A DNA stretch of 64,000 nt, taken from NCBI GenBank assembly GCA_022829145.1, contig CM040752.1, forward strand, positions 35,485,086-35,549,085, given 5' to 3'. Below the pieces are notes generated by a model that searched no databases, was not told the DNA's origin, and saw nothing but the letters and a program-made list of their open reading frames with translations. Positions 48,961 to 59,327 of this stretch are shown in pieces. How positions within the stretch are numbered: position 1 is the stretch's first letter; every line of letters begins with the position of its first letter. The stretch comes from Albula goreensis. Lineage: Eukaryota; Chordata; Actinopteri; Albuliformes; Albulidae. A program made the position numbers and the translations under genes.

Positions 48961-49178
48961 GGGGGGAGCTCTTGACCCCGAGTTAGCACTGCTGTAGGAG
49001 GGGGAGGGTCTGTTTGCTGGGGGTCAAAGTTCACTTCACCCTGGGCATAAGCTCCCGTGTTGTCAGTACTAGCAGCGATGTGGAATGAGCACCATAACCT
49101 GATACATAAGGGAGACACACCTTACACGCCAGTAAAATAAACCAACATAAATTTTCCTGCGTTGCAGCTGGTAACAGG

Positions 49179-49270
49179 TATGGGCATTGGCGTAAATTAC
49201 GGGGGTCGTAACCCCCCAATACTCAAAATCGGCCAATACAACCCCCCCCAAAATATGGGTATGGGCTTGG
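49179..49270. other. Small element-like segment flanked by TATGGGC repeats
   Basis: TATGGGC-ATTGG at 49179-49190 and TATGGGC-TTGG at 49260-49270 bracket about 75 bp containing GGGGGT-CGTA-ACCCCC (49201-49216, a perfect 6-bp stem) and a second C-run after CGGCCAATACAAC. The content recalls short CG/CCCCC-rich interspersed repeats seen in fish, but the family is not identified. Confidence 0.35.
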
Positions 49271-50046
49271 CCCTGCAGCTTTTTTTTTTGGGTTACAGAG
49301 AAACCTTGTCGTATTTTACCAAAGGATGGCGTGCGGAGATCATTGTCACAGCGTTCTTGCTTGTGATCGCTGGAGTGATATTTCCTACAGTCCCAGTGCT
49401 GCGGCTGGGGAGGGCCTGAGGGTGCCGTTGGAAATGTGCTGTTGACCCTATAAACCTGTCATAGAGAGAGTGAAGCACACAGCACGGTAGAGAATGCCTC
49501 TATGCAGACCCCAGCACTTCATTAAAAATAATGCTTTTCTATAATAAATATGCTATTTACACCTTCCGGCAAAACAAACAAACACCCAGGGAACTGACTG
49601 TTCGTTTGATTATGCCAATCCCATTAAAAGAATAAAAAAACCGTCTTCTCTGAATTCACCACTTAATAACCTTTGTGTCTTGGGTTAAAGTTTTATGAAA
49701 TGTAATTGTTTCCACCATGCAGGGCTTGCCTGGTTCTCTAGAGAGGCGAGCGAAAAAGCTGCAGGTTCAGATCGAACTTGCTTACCTCCAGGTACTGCAC
49801 TGCGTATCCGTAAAGAAGACAGAAGATTTTAATTACTGGATCTGTATCCCTGCGTGTAATGTGTTGTTCCTTTGATGACATGTTTTTTTATGATTAATGC
49901 ATTTATTTTTCTTTGTCTTTCTGAAAAGCAGTAAAGACTTTGTGCAGTTCTGTTACCTTTTGCTTCTGCACCTCTGGGGGTGCTAAAATTAATACAACAC
50001 TGTGTTCTATAAGCCCAAAATGGCACAGATCTATCTGATTAATTCT
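49271..50046. other. Unique stretch
   Basis: No gene recognised. The plus frame ending at 49419 includes a hydrophobic run after an AG preceded by T9 (49281-49289), but has no donor or homologue that I know. The rest is AT-rich. Confidence 0.35.
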
Positions 50047-50453
50047 GTACCACCCTGTACCCCTCTACTGCCACACTGCTGAAGCTAAGCAGCCACACCA
50101 CCCTGTACCCTTCTACTGCCACCCTGCTGAAGCTAAGCAGCCACACCACCCTGTACCCTTCTACTGCCACACTGCTGAAGCTAAGCAGCCACACCACCCT
50201 GTACCCTTCTACTATCACACTGCTGAAGCTAAGCAGCCACACCACCCTGTACCCTTCTACTGCCACACTGCTGAAGCTAAGCAGCCACACCACCCTGTAC
50301 CCTTCTACTGCCACCCTGCTGAAGCTAAGCAGCCATACCACCCTGTACCCTTCTACTGTCACACTGCTGAAGCTAAGCAGCCACACCACCCTGTACCCTT
50401 CTACTGTCACACTGCTGAAGCTAAGCAGCCACACCACCCTGTACCCTTCTACA
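50047..50453 (+). repeat. Minisatellite of 48-bp units resembling the 5' half of 5S rRNA, about 8.5 copies
   Basis: The unit runs CCACACCACCCTGTACCC, TTCTACTGCCACACTGCT, GAAGCTAAGCAG. Compared with vertebrate 5S rRNA, the start matches GCCATACCACCCTG and the end is identical to GAAGCTAAGCAG, which contains the start of box A; the spacing is about 4 nt shorter than in 5S. Two units begin CCATACCACCCTG, even closer to 5S. Variants alternate GCCACAC, GCCACCC, GTCACAC and ATCACAC. Since 48 is divisible by three, the minus strand gives a 16-residue repeat protein (50039-50437) that is an artefact. The likely source is the head of a 5S-derived SINE. Confidence 0.8.
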
Positions 50454-50560
50454 CAGGCCTAGCTCAACAGGGAGCCCAGTAAGGGCACAGGGTGGTATGG
50501 CTGGTCCACTTGCGTCACCAAAGCTAAGAAGCTATACCACTGCATACCCACAGTTGACCT
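50454..50560. other. Inverted and direct 5S-like pieces at the end of the array
   Basis: CAGGGTGGTATGGC (50488-50501) is the exact reverse complement of the 5S start GCCATACCACCCTG, so one piece is inverted relative to the array. It is followed at 50519-50551 by CCAAAGCTAAGAAGCTATACC, then ACTGCATACCC, a worn direct copy. This suggests that the array once extended further, or that two SINE heads met head to head. Confidence 0.6.
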
Positions 50561-51419
50561 ACCTTTTGAATGAGGCACAGATATGAACTACCGTAATTAT
50601 AACACCACTTAGTGTTCCCTTCCATGGACAGCCATGACTTCCATGTTAGAGGGAAACTGGTATAGACTAAAGGTTGGTTTTTATCCTTTAAGTAGATTAC
50701 ATTTGAATCAGAACATGGTAAACCCACACAAAGGCCAAGCTGCCTTATATGGTCAGATGCCTATTCCCCACTTAATACGATAGAAATCACACCCGCTGTA
50801 GCCCGGGTCATTTGACCATATGAGACACGTCTGCTCCACTTCAATCTCTGCTGCAGATACACATCACAAATGTGCTGTTTTAACAGATTTGGGAGAACAG
50901 ATCTCCACAGCGATGCCAGCACAGAACTACTGCGTTTGATGCATTGTCAATAAACATGCGTCCAAGCACATAACTACGTCTCAAAGCAACATAAAACTCT
51001 GCGGCAGCGCAGTGTATTTCCTCAGAATGAAGACCCGGGCTGGACCAAAGCCCTGACACGTCCACCGAGGGGGTGAGGTTCAGAGCGAACATGAAGACCA
51101 CGATGTCCTTGCTAAGGACCTCAGGGTAAATGCATATATCATACACAGCCATTGCGCTCAGACACTGGAAACAGCTAAGATTTGAGCCTTTCAAACTATA
51201 GCCAGAAATATCCAAGCTGATCCAACATAACTTACCAAACAGCAGTCTTAGATCAAAAACAAAATATGAATGTTTTTATTTTTTATTCTTCGGCAATCAC
51301 AAGATTATAAAACATTACCTTCATCTGTTGACGTGTCTTGTTAGCATGATTATGTCACTGCTGCATTCGTCAGGGTAGATCAACGTCAATGGTGTTGTTA
51401 ACAGAACATTAATAAGACC
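50561..51419. other. Unique stretch with a 111-codon minus-strand frame
   Basis: The minus frame 50880-51215 has mixed hydrophobic composition (for example IVVFMFALNLTPSVD) and reads more protein-like than most frames here. It shows no known motif and lacks clear splice or promoter signals. Frames of this length are expected by chance in 64 kb. Confidence 0.25.
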
Positions 51420-51700
51420 ATACAAACACATTATAAGAGCAGGCCAGTCAGCCCATCTGGGCTTGCCAGTTGCCTACAGAGTATCCAGCAGTACAAGCCT
51501 TGACTTGAACACTCCTCGGGTCTCTGCCTCTATTACATAAGCTTGCAATTGTTTCAGTGCATTGATAACACTCTCTCTCTCTCTCTTTCTCTCTCTCTCT
51601 GTAAAATAATACTTTCTGATATCAGTACAGAATTCTCCCATGACTAATTTTCATCTATTCCCCTTGTAATAATAAAAAAAAGTATATTGTGGAATGTTTT
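51420..51700 (+). mobile_element. Old interspersed repeat (GGCC-TCAGCCCATCTGG type)
   Basis: The order GAGCAGGCCAGTCAGCCCATC, GACTTGAACACTCCTCGGGT, CTCTGCCTCTATTACATAAG, CATTGATAACACTCTCTCTC, and AATACTTTCTGATATCAGTAC recalls a widespread fish repeat that reads GGCCATTCAGCCCATCT...TCTACAACTCTCTGTGTGAAG...AATACTTCCTGATGTC. A CT microsatellite (51571-51600) has grown inside at the CTCTCTGTG position. The class is not certain; a LINE-linked origin is possible. Confidence 0.4.
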
Positions 51701-52379
51701 CATTCATTTCAGTGCAGTCATGCTGGTTAGTCAATGTAGCCACAGTTATTGAATTCTCATATCAGTTTAGTGACCTTGATATGAATGTCATTCTGATATA
51801 TTACAGTCATATTTGATATTTTCTACACTGCTGAAGGAGAAGCAAATAGTGTGGAATCTAACCTTGATAATATTTTGTGTTTTTGGCAGATGTGAATATT
51901 AATTGAATTCTGACAAATGTTATCTCCAGATGACGTGACCCCCAGAGTCAGGGGACCGGGTAACACGGTGTAACATCTTGCATACGCTAAGCACTCACAG
52001 ATATGAGAGGAAATGTGAGAAGCATATTTAATATTTCCTCCTCACAAACAAAGCGTGTCAGACACAGGGAGGGTCTGACAGAGGTTCAGTTTATTTATGA
52101 TATTCTCTGGCACTGCAGACAAAAGCAAGTTTTACAAATTGAAAGAAGCCCGGCCTTGATGACATTTCAGGTAGATGGGTGTGTTAATTGAATTCTGACA
52201 TTATTTTGTTCGGCTGATGCAACCCAGTGGTGTTCATTAGTGTGTGGGAGGGAAATTCTGCTTCTAAAATGAGGGTTGAGACAAACCTGCAGGGGGAAGA
52301 AGTGCTGAGTCACTAATTTAGAGAGGGACTTTAGCAGTAACACTGCTCCAAGGAAAGTGACACTTCTGTCCCTTTTTGA
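51701..52379. other. Unique AT-rich stretch
   Basis: No gene or mobile element recognised. TTAATTGAATTCTGACA occurs twice (51899-51915 and 52184-52200), about 285 bp apart, which may mark an old partial duplication. Confidence 0.4.
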
Positions 52380-52590
52380 ATTATACTACATTATATTACT
52401 TGCTTAGCAGAAGTCCTTTCCCATGCCAACTGAATGCTTACATTTCATTTTGGATATTATATTTATGAAGCTTTAAATGTTCTGAAGCAATACAGGTTGA
52501 GTACCTAAAGTACCGCAATGCTACTAGGTCCTGGATTCAAACTTGCAACCAACTGATTACAATTCCTCTTATCCAAAGGACGCAGTAGAG
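52380..52590 (-). mobile_element. V-SINE-like element, decayed (minus)
   Basis: Seen from the minus strand, the tRNA-derived end has GGTTGCAAGTTTGAATCCAGG (52531-52551), a worn B box. It is followed by GGTACTTTAGGTACTCAACC in place of the GAGCAAGGTACTTAACC word, then TGTATTGCTTCAG, TATAAATATAATATCC, and a tail with CTGCTAAGCAAGTAATATAATG. Order and spacing match the better copy at 11045-11236. Confidence 0.7.
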
Positions 52591-52669
52591 GCAATAGAAT
52601 AATTAAAATGAGAAGCTGGCATGATATTTGGAAATGGACATGGGTCTCCTAGAGGTTCCTTGGCCCAGA

Positions 52670-52750
52670 GCAGTGATGGGCAACTTTGAACTTGAGGACC
52701 AATGTATATGGTATTTCTGTTCCTAATAATTAATTACCTTAGCTAAGCTC
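52670..52750 (+). mobile_element. Short hAT-like repeat (CTGGAGGGCC family)
   Basis: It begins CAGTGATGGGCAACTTTGAA, the best preserved terminal end of the family, then CTTGAGGACCAATGTATATG, TTTCTGTTCCTAATAATTAA and TTACCTTAGCTAA. CAGTGxTGGGCAA is a typical hAT terminus. Confidence 0.6.
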
Positions 52751-54242
52751 CATTTTGAGATTTGACCATGATAAAACATTTCATGTCTGGACAGAGGAAG
52801 GATTCTTTAGTAGTCATTATCAGGACATTTTAATAATGTAAATTAAAGCAGAATTTTGTGTCCAGTCCAGAAACAGACACTGTATTACACCATCACTGTA
52901 TAGACATTCAATGTATCCTCTCTGCTATTGGCCCCCAGGCTCACTGTCGATGTAAACAGTGAGCCTGCATGTGTCCGCAGTGTCAGAGAGCTCGTTGTCG
53001 CAGCATGGCCGTCCTCATCCCTGGCAGCATTCACTCCTGCCGACCCTGACCAATCAGCTGCAGCTAGGGGATGTCCTCTGGACCGCGCCCTGCCCATCAC
53101 GCTGGCCAGAAGGTGACCAGACGCACCTCCTCACCTTTGGCCACAGCACAGCGCCAACACACCGTTTCCAACGGTCCATCTCCCTTCGGCTGTTTTTTTA
53201 GAGCAGAAATTATACTCACCTCACGGTCTGTGGTTCAAAACTGATGGTTCTGTCATTTAAAGCTTACAACTGCATCTGTAAAGGAACAGTGTACCTTACG
53301 TTGTTACACTGTAAGCCTCTTATATACATGTTTCTGATGAAACAACCTCTTTGAGACCTCGTTGTATATAGCAAACTAACAATGCTCTCACCTGCACTAT
53401 ATTATTTAATAAATTATTTAGTGTGGTCATATTCGATTGCATATGCCAGCCTGAATTAAACATGAGTATATACCAGGCAGTAAAACATGACTTTTTTTTT
53501 TTTTTTTTTTTTTTTTTACATAGTAGGGCATCATAGGGAAAGGATTAGAGTGACAACAAAATGCAAAATGCAGGTGATTCACTAAAGCAGGTTTAAATGT
53601 TAACTGGGAAGGAATATGAATAAAACATCTATATGAAGTATAATTAGATTTCACCCAGGGACAGTCTTATCCACCTTCACAAGGATACAGCAAGTAACCG
53701 TGGATTAACAAACGATATGTCAAGAGGTGAATTTAGAAGTCATTCTTTTAAAGGTAATTTGATTCATTGTTGTTGTTGTCCTTTAGCAAATGTCATTACG
53801 CACAGTGACATAAAATGCATGAGACAATTACAGTGAGGCACAGCAATGACAAATGCAGCACCCATCATTAATCCAGCAAATGTAGAATAAAAAAAAAAAT
53901 GTATCTGATTAAATCAAGAACATATTAAGCATGTTAAAATGGAAATTAATTCATTTAAAATGCATTTAAAATATGCTAATACACAAACATTCTAATGAGG
54001 TTGAGGTTAAAAATAGGCTGAGGAACAATATTTGGTAGGGCAAAGAACCGCTGGTGATTAGGAGGGAAAAACTAATAAAATAATAAATTAATAAAAAAAA
54101 AGATGCAATGGCAAAGAAAATGCAGAGTACCGAGTGTGCCTGGAATGAAGGCGGGAAATCAGAGGAGTGGGATTGGAGAGCTGTTTAAAGAGGCGGAGTC
54201 AGTGGCCATTTTGTGTCACATGTCCATGCTGCAATACTTTTT
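52751..54242. other. Unique stretch with long T tract
   Basis: A T run lies at 53492-53517. A segment at 53765-53830 (TTTAGCAAATGTCATTACGC then ACAGTGACAT) faintly recalls a reversed V-SINE tail but is not called. TTCACTGTTTACATCG-type local inverted repeat (CAGGCTCACTGT / ACAGTGAGCCTG) is at 52937-52968. No recognised gene. Confidence 0.4.
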
Positions 54243-54610
54243 CTCATCTCCTCATCTCCTCCACTCGTTTCCTGCCCCGGAAATATGTGGAGGAAAGGAG
54301 GGGAGGAAACAAGTGGTGGAGACGAGGAAATGAGGAGATGGAATGAAAATTGGAAAAGCAAATCCGATTAGCCCTTCATGACAGCCGTCCTTGGCCATTG
54401 ATGAAGTTGTGTAACTTCGAATAATTCTGTGGATACCTAAGCCAATCAAAATTCTGTGGCATGGTCTTGAGCACAATGACGTCACCCAGAAATATGAAGA
54501 GACTTCCGCGGTAGGATACATCGATGTATCCTTCATTTGGAGGAGAGAAGGCGGCAAGTGGAGGAGGCGAAAGGAAGAGATGAGTGGAGGAGACGAAATT
54601 TGAGTACTGG
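54243..54610. other. GA/CT-rich inverted module with perfect 18-bp palindrome
   Basis: A CT-rich arm (54243-54272, CTCATCTCCTCCACTCGTTTC) is inverted relative to two GA-rich segments: 54292-54343 (GAAACAAGTGGTGGAGACG) and 54538-54600 (GGCAAGTGGAGGAGGCGAAA, GAGTGGAGGAGACGAAA). Between the last two lies GGATACATCGATGTATCC (54514-54531), its own exact reverse complement. The layout resembles a foldback or MITE-type element, but its ends and target duplication are not resolved. Confidence 0.5.
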
Positions 54611-55581
54611 AACGCACCCATGGTGCACCCTGGGAGTTCTGTGGCTAGGATCTAAAGCCCCACCAGCTCCATTACCGCTGTGGTTCCCAGGGCAACGATT
54701 GGCTCCGGCTCTCCAGGAAAAATAAGCAGTAAACTGGTTTAAGCTCAGTCTCATCGCTCTCCAGTGAACTCTGCTGGCCATATGCAATATGCTGACTTGT
54801 GTTTTCCTCCAGCTGCATTGTGACAGATGGGTATGGTTTCAGGGAGGGTCAGGAAAAGGGGAGTGGGCCAGTAGAATATTTAGTTAAGTGAACAGAATAT
54901 TCACCCCATGATACGGTGCTGGAAAAGGAATCCCAGGATGAAAATGGTCAGTATCCAGGGGCGTCTTGGTATAGCACATTTCTGAAGCTGATTTTAAGTT
55001 TATCCAACCATATTGGATTGGAGACAAACATTGAGTCCATATAAAACTTTCAGTCATCCAGTATCCTTGGATCCCTCTGATATTATGCTTTACATGGTCA
55101 TTCACCACATCTGTATGTCTCTGTGACACAATGTAGCACAATGATTTTTTTTTTCCCTTTTTAATTTTCCTCTTCCAGATTTGGTATTTGAAATAAACAT
55201 GTTTTTCAGAGCTGGATATCCCCTTAATTGTTTGCTCTTTTCATATTGAACCTTTTTATCCAGTGGAGAACTATAGCTATCAAACTGAATACATTTTTCC
55301 AGAATAAGTTGTCAGAAAGAGGATGTTTTTTTTCTTTGAGTAATACAGAAGCAGCTAAAAGAACAAATCAAAGAAAACAATGTGTTGAGAGAAGCAAAAA
55401 CGATAGTACAGCATTACCTCTGAAACAGAGAGAACAGAGAGTGAAAGAACTGTGAGACACAGCCAGGTCAACATAAAGCAGCGAGAAAAAAAAATAAGAT
55501 TAAGATTAAGATGGTGGATGTACAACTTGGAGAGTAAAAACAAAAGCCCTGATACAACCCAAAAGAAACATACTGTTCAAA
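54611..55581. other. Unique stretch with a minus-strand open frame of about 118 codons
   Basis: On the minus strand a frame is open from about 55240 to the TAA at 54884. Its C-terminal half has a notable P/H/Y-rich run (HFHPGIPFPAPYHGV). No start context, splice sites or known motif are seen; part of the reading is through an A10 run at 55146-55155. It may be chance or a remnant of a mobile or viral-like gene. I do not recognise it. Confidence 0.2.
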
Positions 55582-55640
55582 AAGTGTAATCTGTGTAAGT
55601 CACTCTGGATAAGGGTGTCGGCCAAATGCCTAAAAGGTAA
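55582..55640 (+). mobile_element. V-SINE/LINE-type 3' tail fragment
   Basis: TGTGTAAGTCACTCTGGATA then AGGGTGTCGGCCAAATGCC matches the shared tail TCTGGATAAGAGCGTCTGCTAAATGCC of V-SINEs and their partner LINEs. The upstream body is missing or too diverged. Confidence 0.7.
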
Positions 55641-55789
55641 GGCATTTGAAATACGAAATAAAAATATGAGTGTCTCATCTATATTCCATGGAAACAATGT
55701 GATTTCCATATATAATCTGCTCTCAGAACTCAGAAGCGGGCCTAAACCAGGCCCATGGGGAACCCCAGCTGAGAGTAAGGGGGAGGGTG

Positions 55790-55821
55790 ATGCAGGTGGA
55801 TCTGATAATCTCCACCTGCAT
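55790..55821. other. 11-bp inverted repeat
   Basis: ATGCAGGTGGA (55790-55800) and TCCACCTGCAT (55811-55821) are separated by 10 nt. The stem is too short and unflanked for a microRNA precursor. Each arm contains CAGGTG, an E-box that fits SNAI/ZEB or bHLH binding. Confidence 0.7.
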
Positions 55822-58800
55822 GATAGGTGGCAATGCAGGAATAAATCTCTCCAGTAACACACACACCAGCAAGAGTACGTCTGTAATCACATTGCTTTAA
55901 ACAGTCAAATCAAGGGAGAAATCATTCAGAGTTAAGCAGGCCAGATAGCAATAGAGTAGGCATTTTCTCTTGAGTAATAATAAAAAATATTATATTTGAA
56001 AATAAAGCAGATTATGTCAAACTGTAACTGAAGAAAGTTATTTGAAATGGTCATGAGATTTGTATTGAAAAGGATATAGATACTGCAGGCACATTCCATT
56101 TCTGTATGTCCTACCTCCCCGAAACTACAGAGAGAGATGGCCAGTGGAAACTGGGTTGTGATTCAGGATGTATGAACAAGCAACTTCATTTTGAAGAAAA
56201 GAAAAAAAAAAAAAAAAAAAAAAAAGAAAACAATTATGCAGCCAAGAACACTCACCCAATACTCTGTGTAATTTGGTCAATGGTAAGTCAATACCAGTGA
56301 CAGTGCTATCACAGAGTCCTATATTCCTGATGTCAGCACTATTTCATAGCTTTGAGATGCAAAATGTATTCAATTATAACTGAGCTGCAGGCCTTCAGTG
56401 CTGAATATTCTGTTATTTTTTTGTTTTTTTTTTTTTGCTTGTTTCAAGCGCTAAAGTGTTCAGTTCATTGACACCGATCATCTGAAGGCCGCACATACTT
56501 TAACTCAAAGGTTCAACCTGGCAGCTGTTCAACAGGAAACCACAAAAACATGCAACCAGTGTGGGCCTCTGAGACCGGTGATATGTGCCCTTACAAATTT
56601 AAAACAAGCAACAACAACAACAACATCATATCTCATGGTGACAGACATCAAGACAATGAACACTTCCGGTTACACCCTTGGAAATTTGGAAACGTAGTTC
56701 TAATTTTTTTTTTTTTTTTTTTTTGGGGGCTGTTCAGACATAGAACAGGGCCACCATCAGCCCCCAGATTATGCTGTCTAATTGGCAGCCGAGGGGAAGG
56801 GGGACTTAAGCACCCCACCTTTGAGCCATCTGGCTGAGCGGGGGCCCCCAGCCAGCGTTTAATCCTGTCCCGGCGCCCCTCCACACCCCTCCGAGGGGGA
56901 CCCGTCACGGGCGAGATAAGTCAGGCCCCCTCAGTATTGATTCTCCTGGCATGTTTCTGCTGTAAACTAAATGAGCAATCTTTAGGCTAACAAATGCGTA
57001 TTGCTCAGAGATGTCAGGGAGCATCGACTCTCTTATTAATATTTATTTGTTTATGGGCTTTTTTTTCTTCTTAAGCCAAACACATAATACGCTATTTAGC
57101 CACAGTTTTTGTCTCTCCAAGTATTTTTATAATGAATTGTGCCATTTAAATTTTATTAGAGCGTACAAAATGCATTTGATTTAAAAAGTCTTTTTTAAAT
57201 TTGTAAAAAAAAAAAAAAAAATTTGAAAATACATTATAGTTTTCTAAATATATAGTTTTCTTTTTGTATGTGTGCAATGAGTAATTTTCTTTGTAAGCTT
57301 CAACATATATGAGTAAAGGAAAAAAGCCGATTTTGCTCAGATGTTTCTATAGTTTGTGTTCCGGCCTCGCTGTAACTGTGAGGATCATAGATCCATGTAG
57401 GAAAGTGTGACTCATGGTGTGGAGCTCTGCGGTGTTAGATCCAGCCCACGGTATTCTCCACTGATTGGCACCTCCGCACGGGGGTTGGGGGGTATCCGAG
57501 CTGCCAAAGAACACCCTTCAGATCTCTTCACTGTAATGGTTCAGGAGAGGACGTTTATGCAGCGTTCTGCATTATCAACAGCCATTAGCGTCACGGCCCC
57601 AGAGTGCGGCGTCCTGCTTGGCGAGTGGAGTGCGATTAGAGTGTGAGAGGGCCGCTTCCCGCGGAAACGCCGCCGCTGGGATAGATCTGTTTCCCTGGGC
57701 ACTGTTTTCCTAAGCTGCAGCGTGCGGAGAGGCCTGGGGCCCTGTGGAGGAGTTAAGCTACGTATGACAGGCCTTGTCCCATCTGCCACAAGCAAAGGGG
57801 GGCATAATGTGATGCTGTAATTTGGTGGCATTGTAGGCCTTGTTCATGGGCCAAACAGTACTTAAATGGATCCCTGTTATAATCCTGCTAAAAGAAGACA
57901 TTGCCAGAAAAAAAAAAAAGCATACAAGAAACAAAGATTTCATTAAGCATAACAGATCAAAAAAAAAAAAATCCCAAATAAATCCATGGAAACCAGGTTA
58001 GCAGGCCTATGATTGGGTAATGACCTGGCCCTGTGGAATGCTGATTGGGGGAAATTGGAGTGGGAGGGGCTTTTGTGCAGGTCAAACTTTATGTTCTCAT
58101 GAACAACAGGCCATGTGAACCTGAGATATGTGCAAAACTAATAGGTGAGAATTCCAGTCACCCGTTACAGTTTGGATTCTGGGAGAGAATAAGACAACAG
58201 CTATTAAAGGCGGATTAGCGCAGATAAATGAACAGCTGCACTCATGTGACTGCTCCCCTAAAAACAAAGCAGCACATTGAATATCTTCAGGATATTTGGA
58301 AGATATTCAAAGGTTTAACGGCAGCGTTCACAGTAGGTAATGCTTGGATTAAAGCCATAGATACAGCTCCAGTGTACTGTAATTGGCGAGATGCCAAACC
58401 TCTTCTGATAGCTTTGGCTTCTTAGCTTTTAGCTAAAGGTCACGGAGAGGTCATGTCAGAATGCTCCGACCATGAACGTTGCAAATTTGCCATTTCCTTT
58501 CCTCTTTTTCTATCAGAAATTTAAGATTCAGCCCCACAGCTAGAATGATATTCCTTTCCTAAACCTGGGCAATCAATTTTTCGCAATCGAGTCGCTCATT
58601 CGCGGAGAAAATCTGATTTCAGGAATGAAGCCTATTTCCAGAAATTGGATAAAAGATGAAATCTGATTTCTTATCGGACCTTTGAGACGCTATCCGAGAG
58701 CCTGTGCTGGCATACCAGCACACACTCAGTCAATGGCACTGCCTCTGTCATGTGTTTTTAAAAATTTTAAAAACAAAATAATATCTTAACATTGGTTCTG

Positions 58801-59011
58801 ATCATCAATCACATGTGGATCAATGGAAATACACTGGGTGGCTGATGTTAATCACGAAATGGGACTTAATTGAGCTACTTGCACCTGAGCAAACCAAGAC
58901 TTTGATTGGCTCTATTAAACTGGCTGTGAATTTGCAGTCACATGATGGGGCAATGGATGAGTGTGACTGCTGGAAATTATGATTTAGAGGGGAAAATTGG
59001 ATTAAAAGCTG
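55822..59011. other. AT-rich stretch with homopolymers
   Basis: A runs at 56202-56225 and 57205-57221 and a T run at 56704-56724. The part 56950-57330 is repeat-free and AT-rich with TTTATTAG, CATTTAAATTTTATTAG words, compatible with conserved non-coding DNA. The part 57600-57760 is relatively CpG-rich. No recognised gene. Confidence 0.4.

Positions 59012-59043
<32 letters not shown>
59012..59043. repeat. Homopolymer A tract (32 nt)
   Basis: Pure A run. Upstream sequence shows no recognised SINE or LINE body, so a retroposon origin is unproven. Confidence 0.95.
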
Positions 59044-59046
<3 letters not shown>

Positions 59047-59327
59047 ATTGACAGCATTGTCATTGCATGACCAAATAAGTCATTCATATGATTAGAGGTG
59101 TAACACTCAATGACTCATTTCTCCTTTCCCTATCCACACGCCTGCCTTTTGCCTCATATTTTATGCTTGAATCCCATACTTTGAGTTCAACTTCATGAGT
59201 GTTCTGTTCCCACTTCACTTCATGTCCTACTGGGAACTAACAGAGAAAAAATAACAACTATATTTTAACTTGGGGAAAAGTGGTTCTAAAACAAATAGAA
59301 AAACCCCTCCTGATCAGGGTTGTCTTG

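Noticed and set aside
50039-50437. 132-codon minus-strand frame with a 16-residue repeat
   Set aside because: Translation of the 48-bp 5S-like minisatellite; the unit length happens to be a multiple of three.
53765-53850. Reversed V-SINE tail
   Set aside because: Only one short word resembles the tail; the central domain is absent.
55790-55821. microRNA precursor hairpin
   Set aside because: Stem of only 11 bp with no extended pairing in the flanks.
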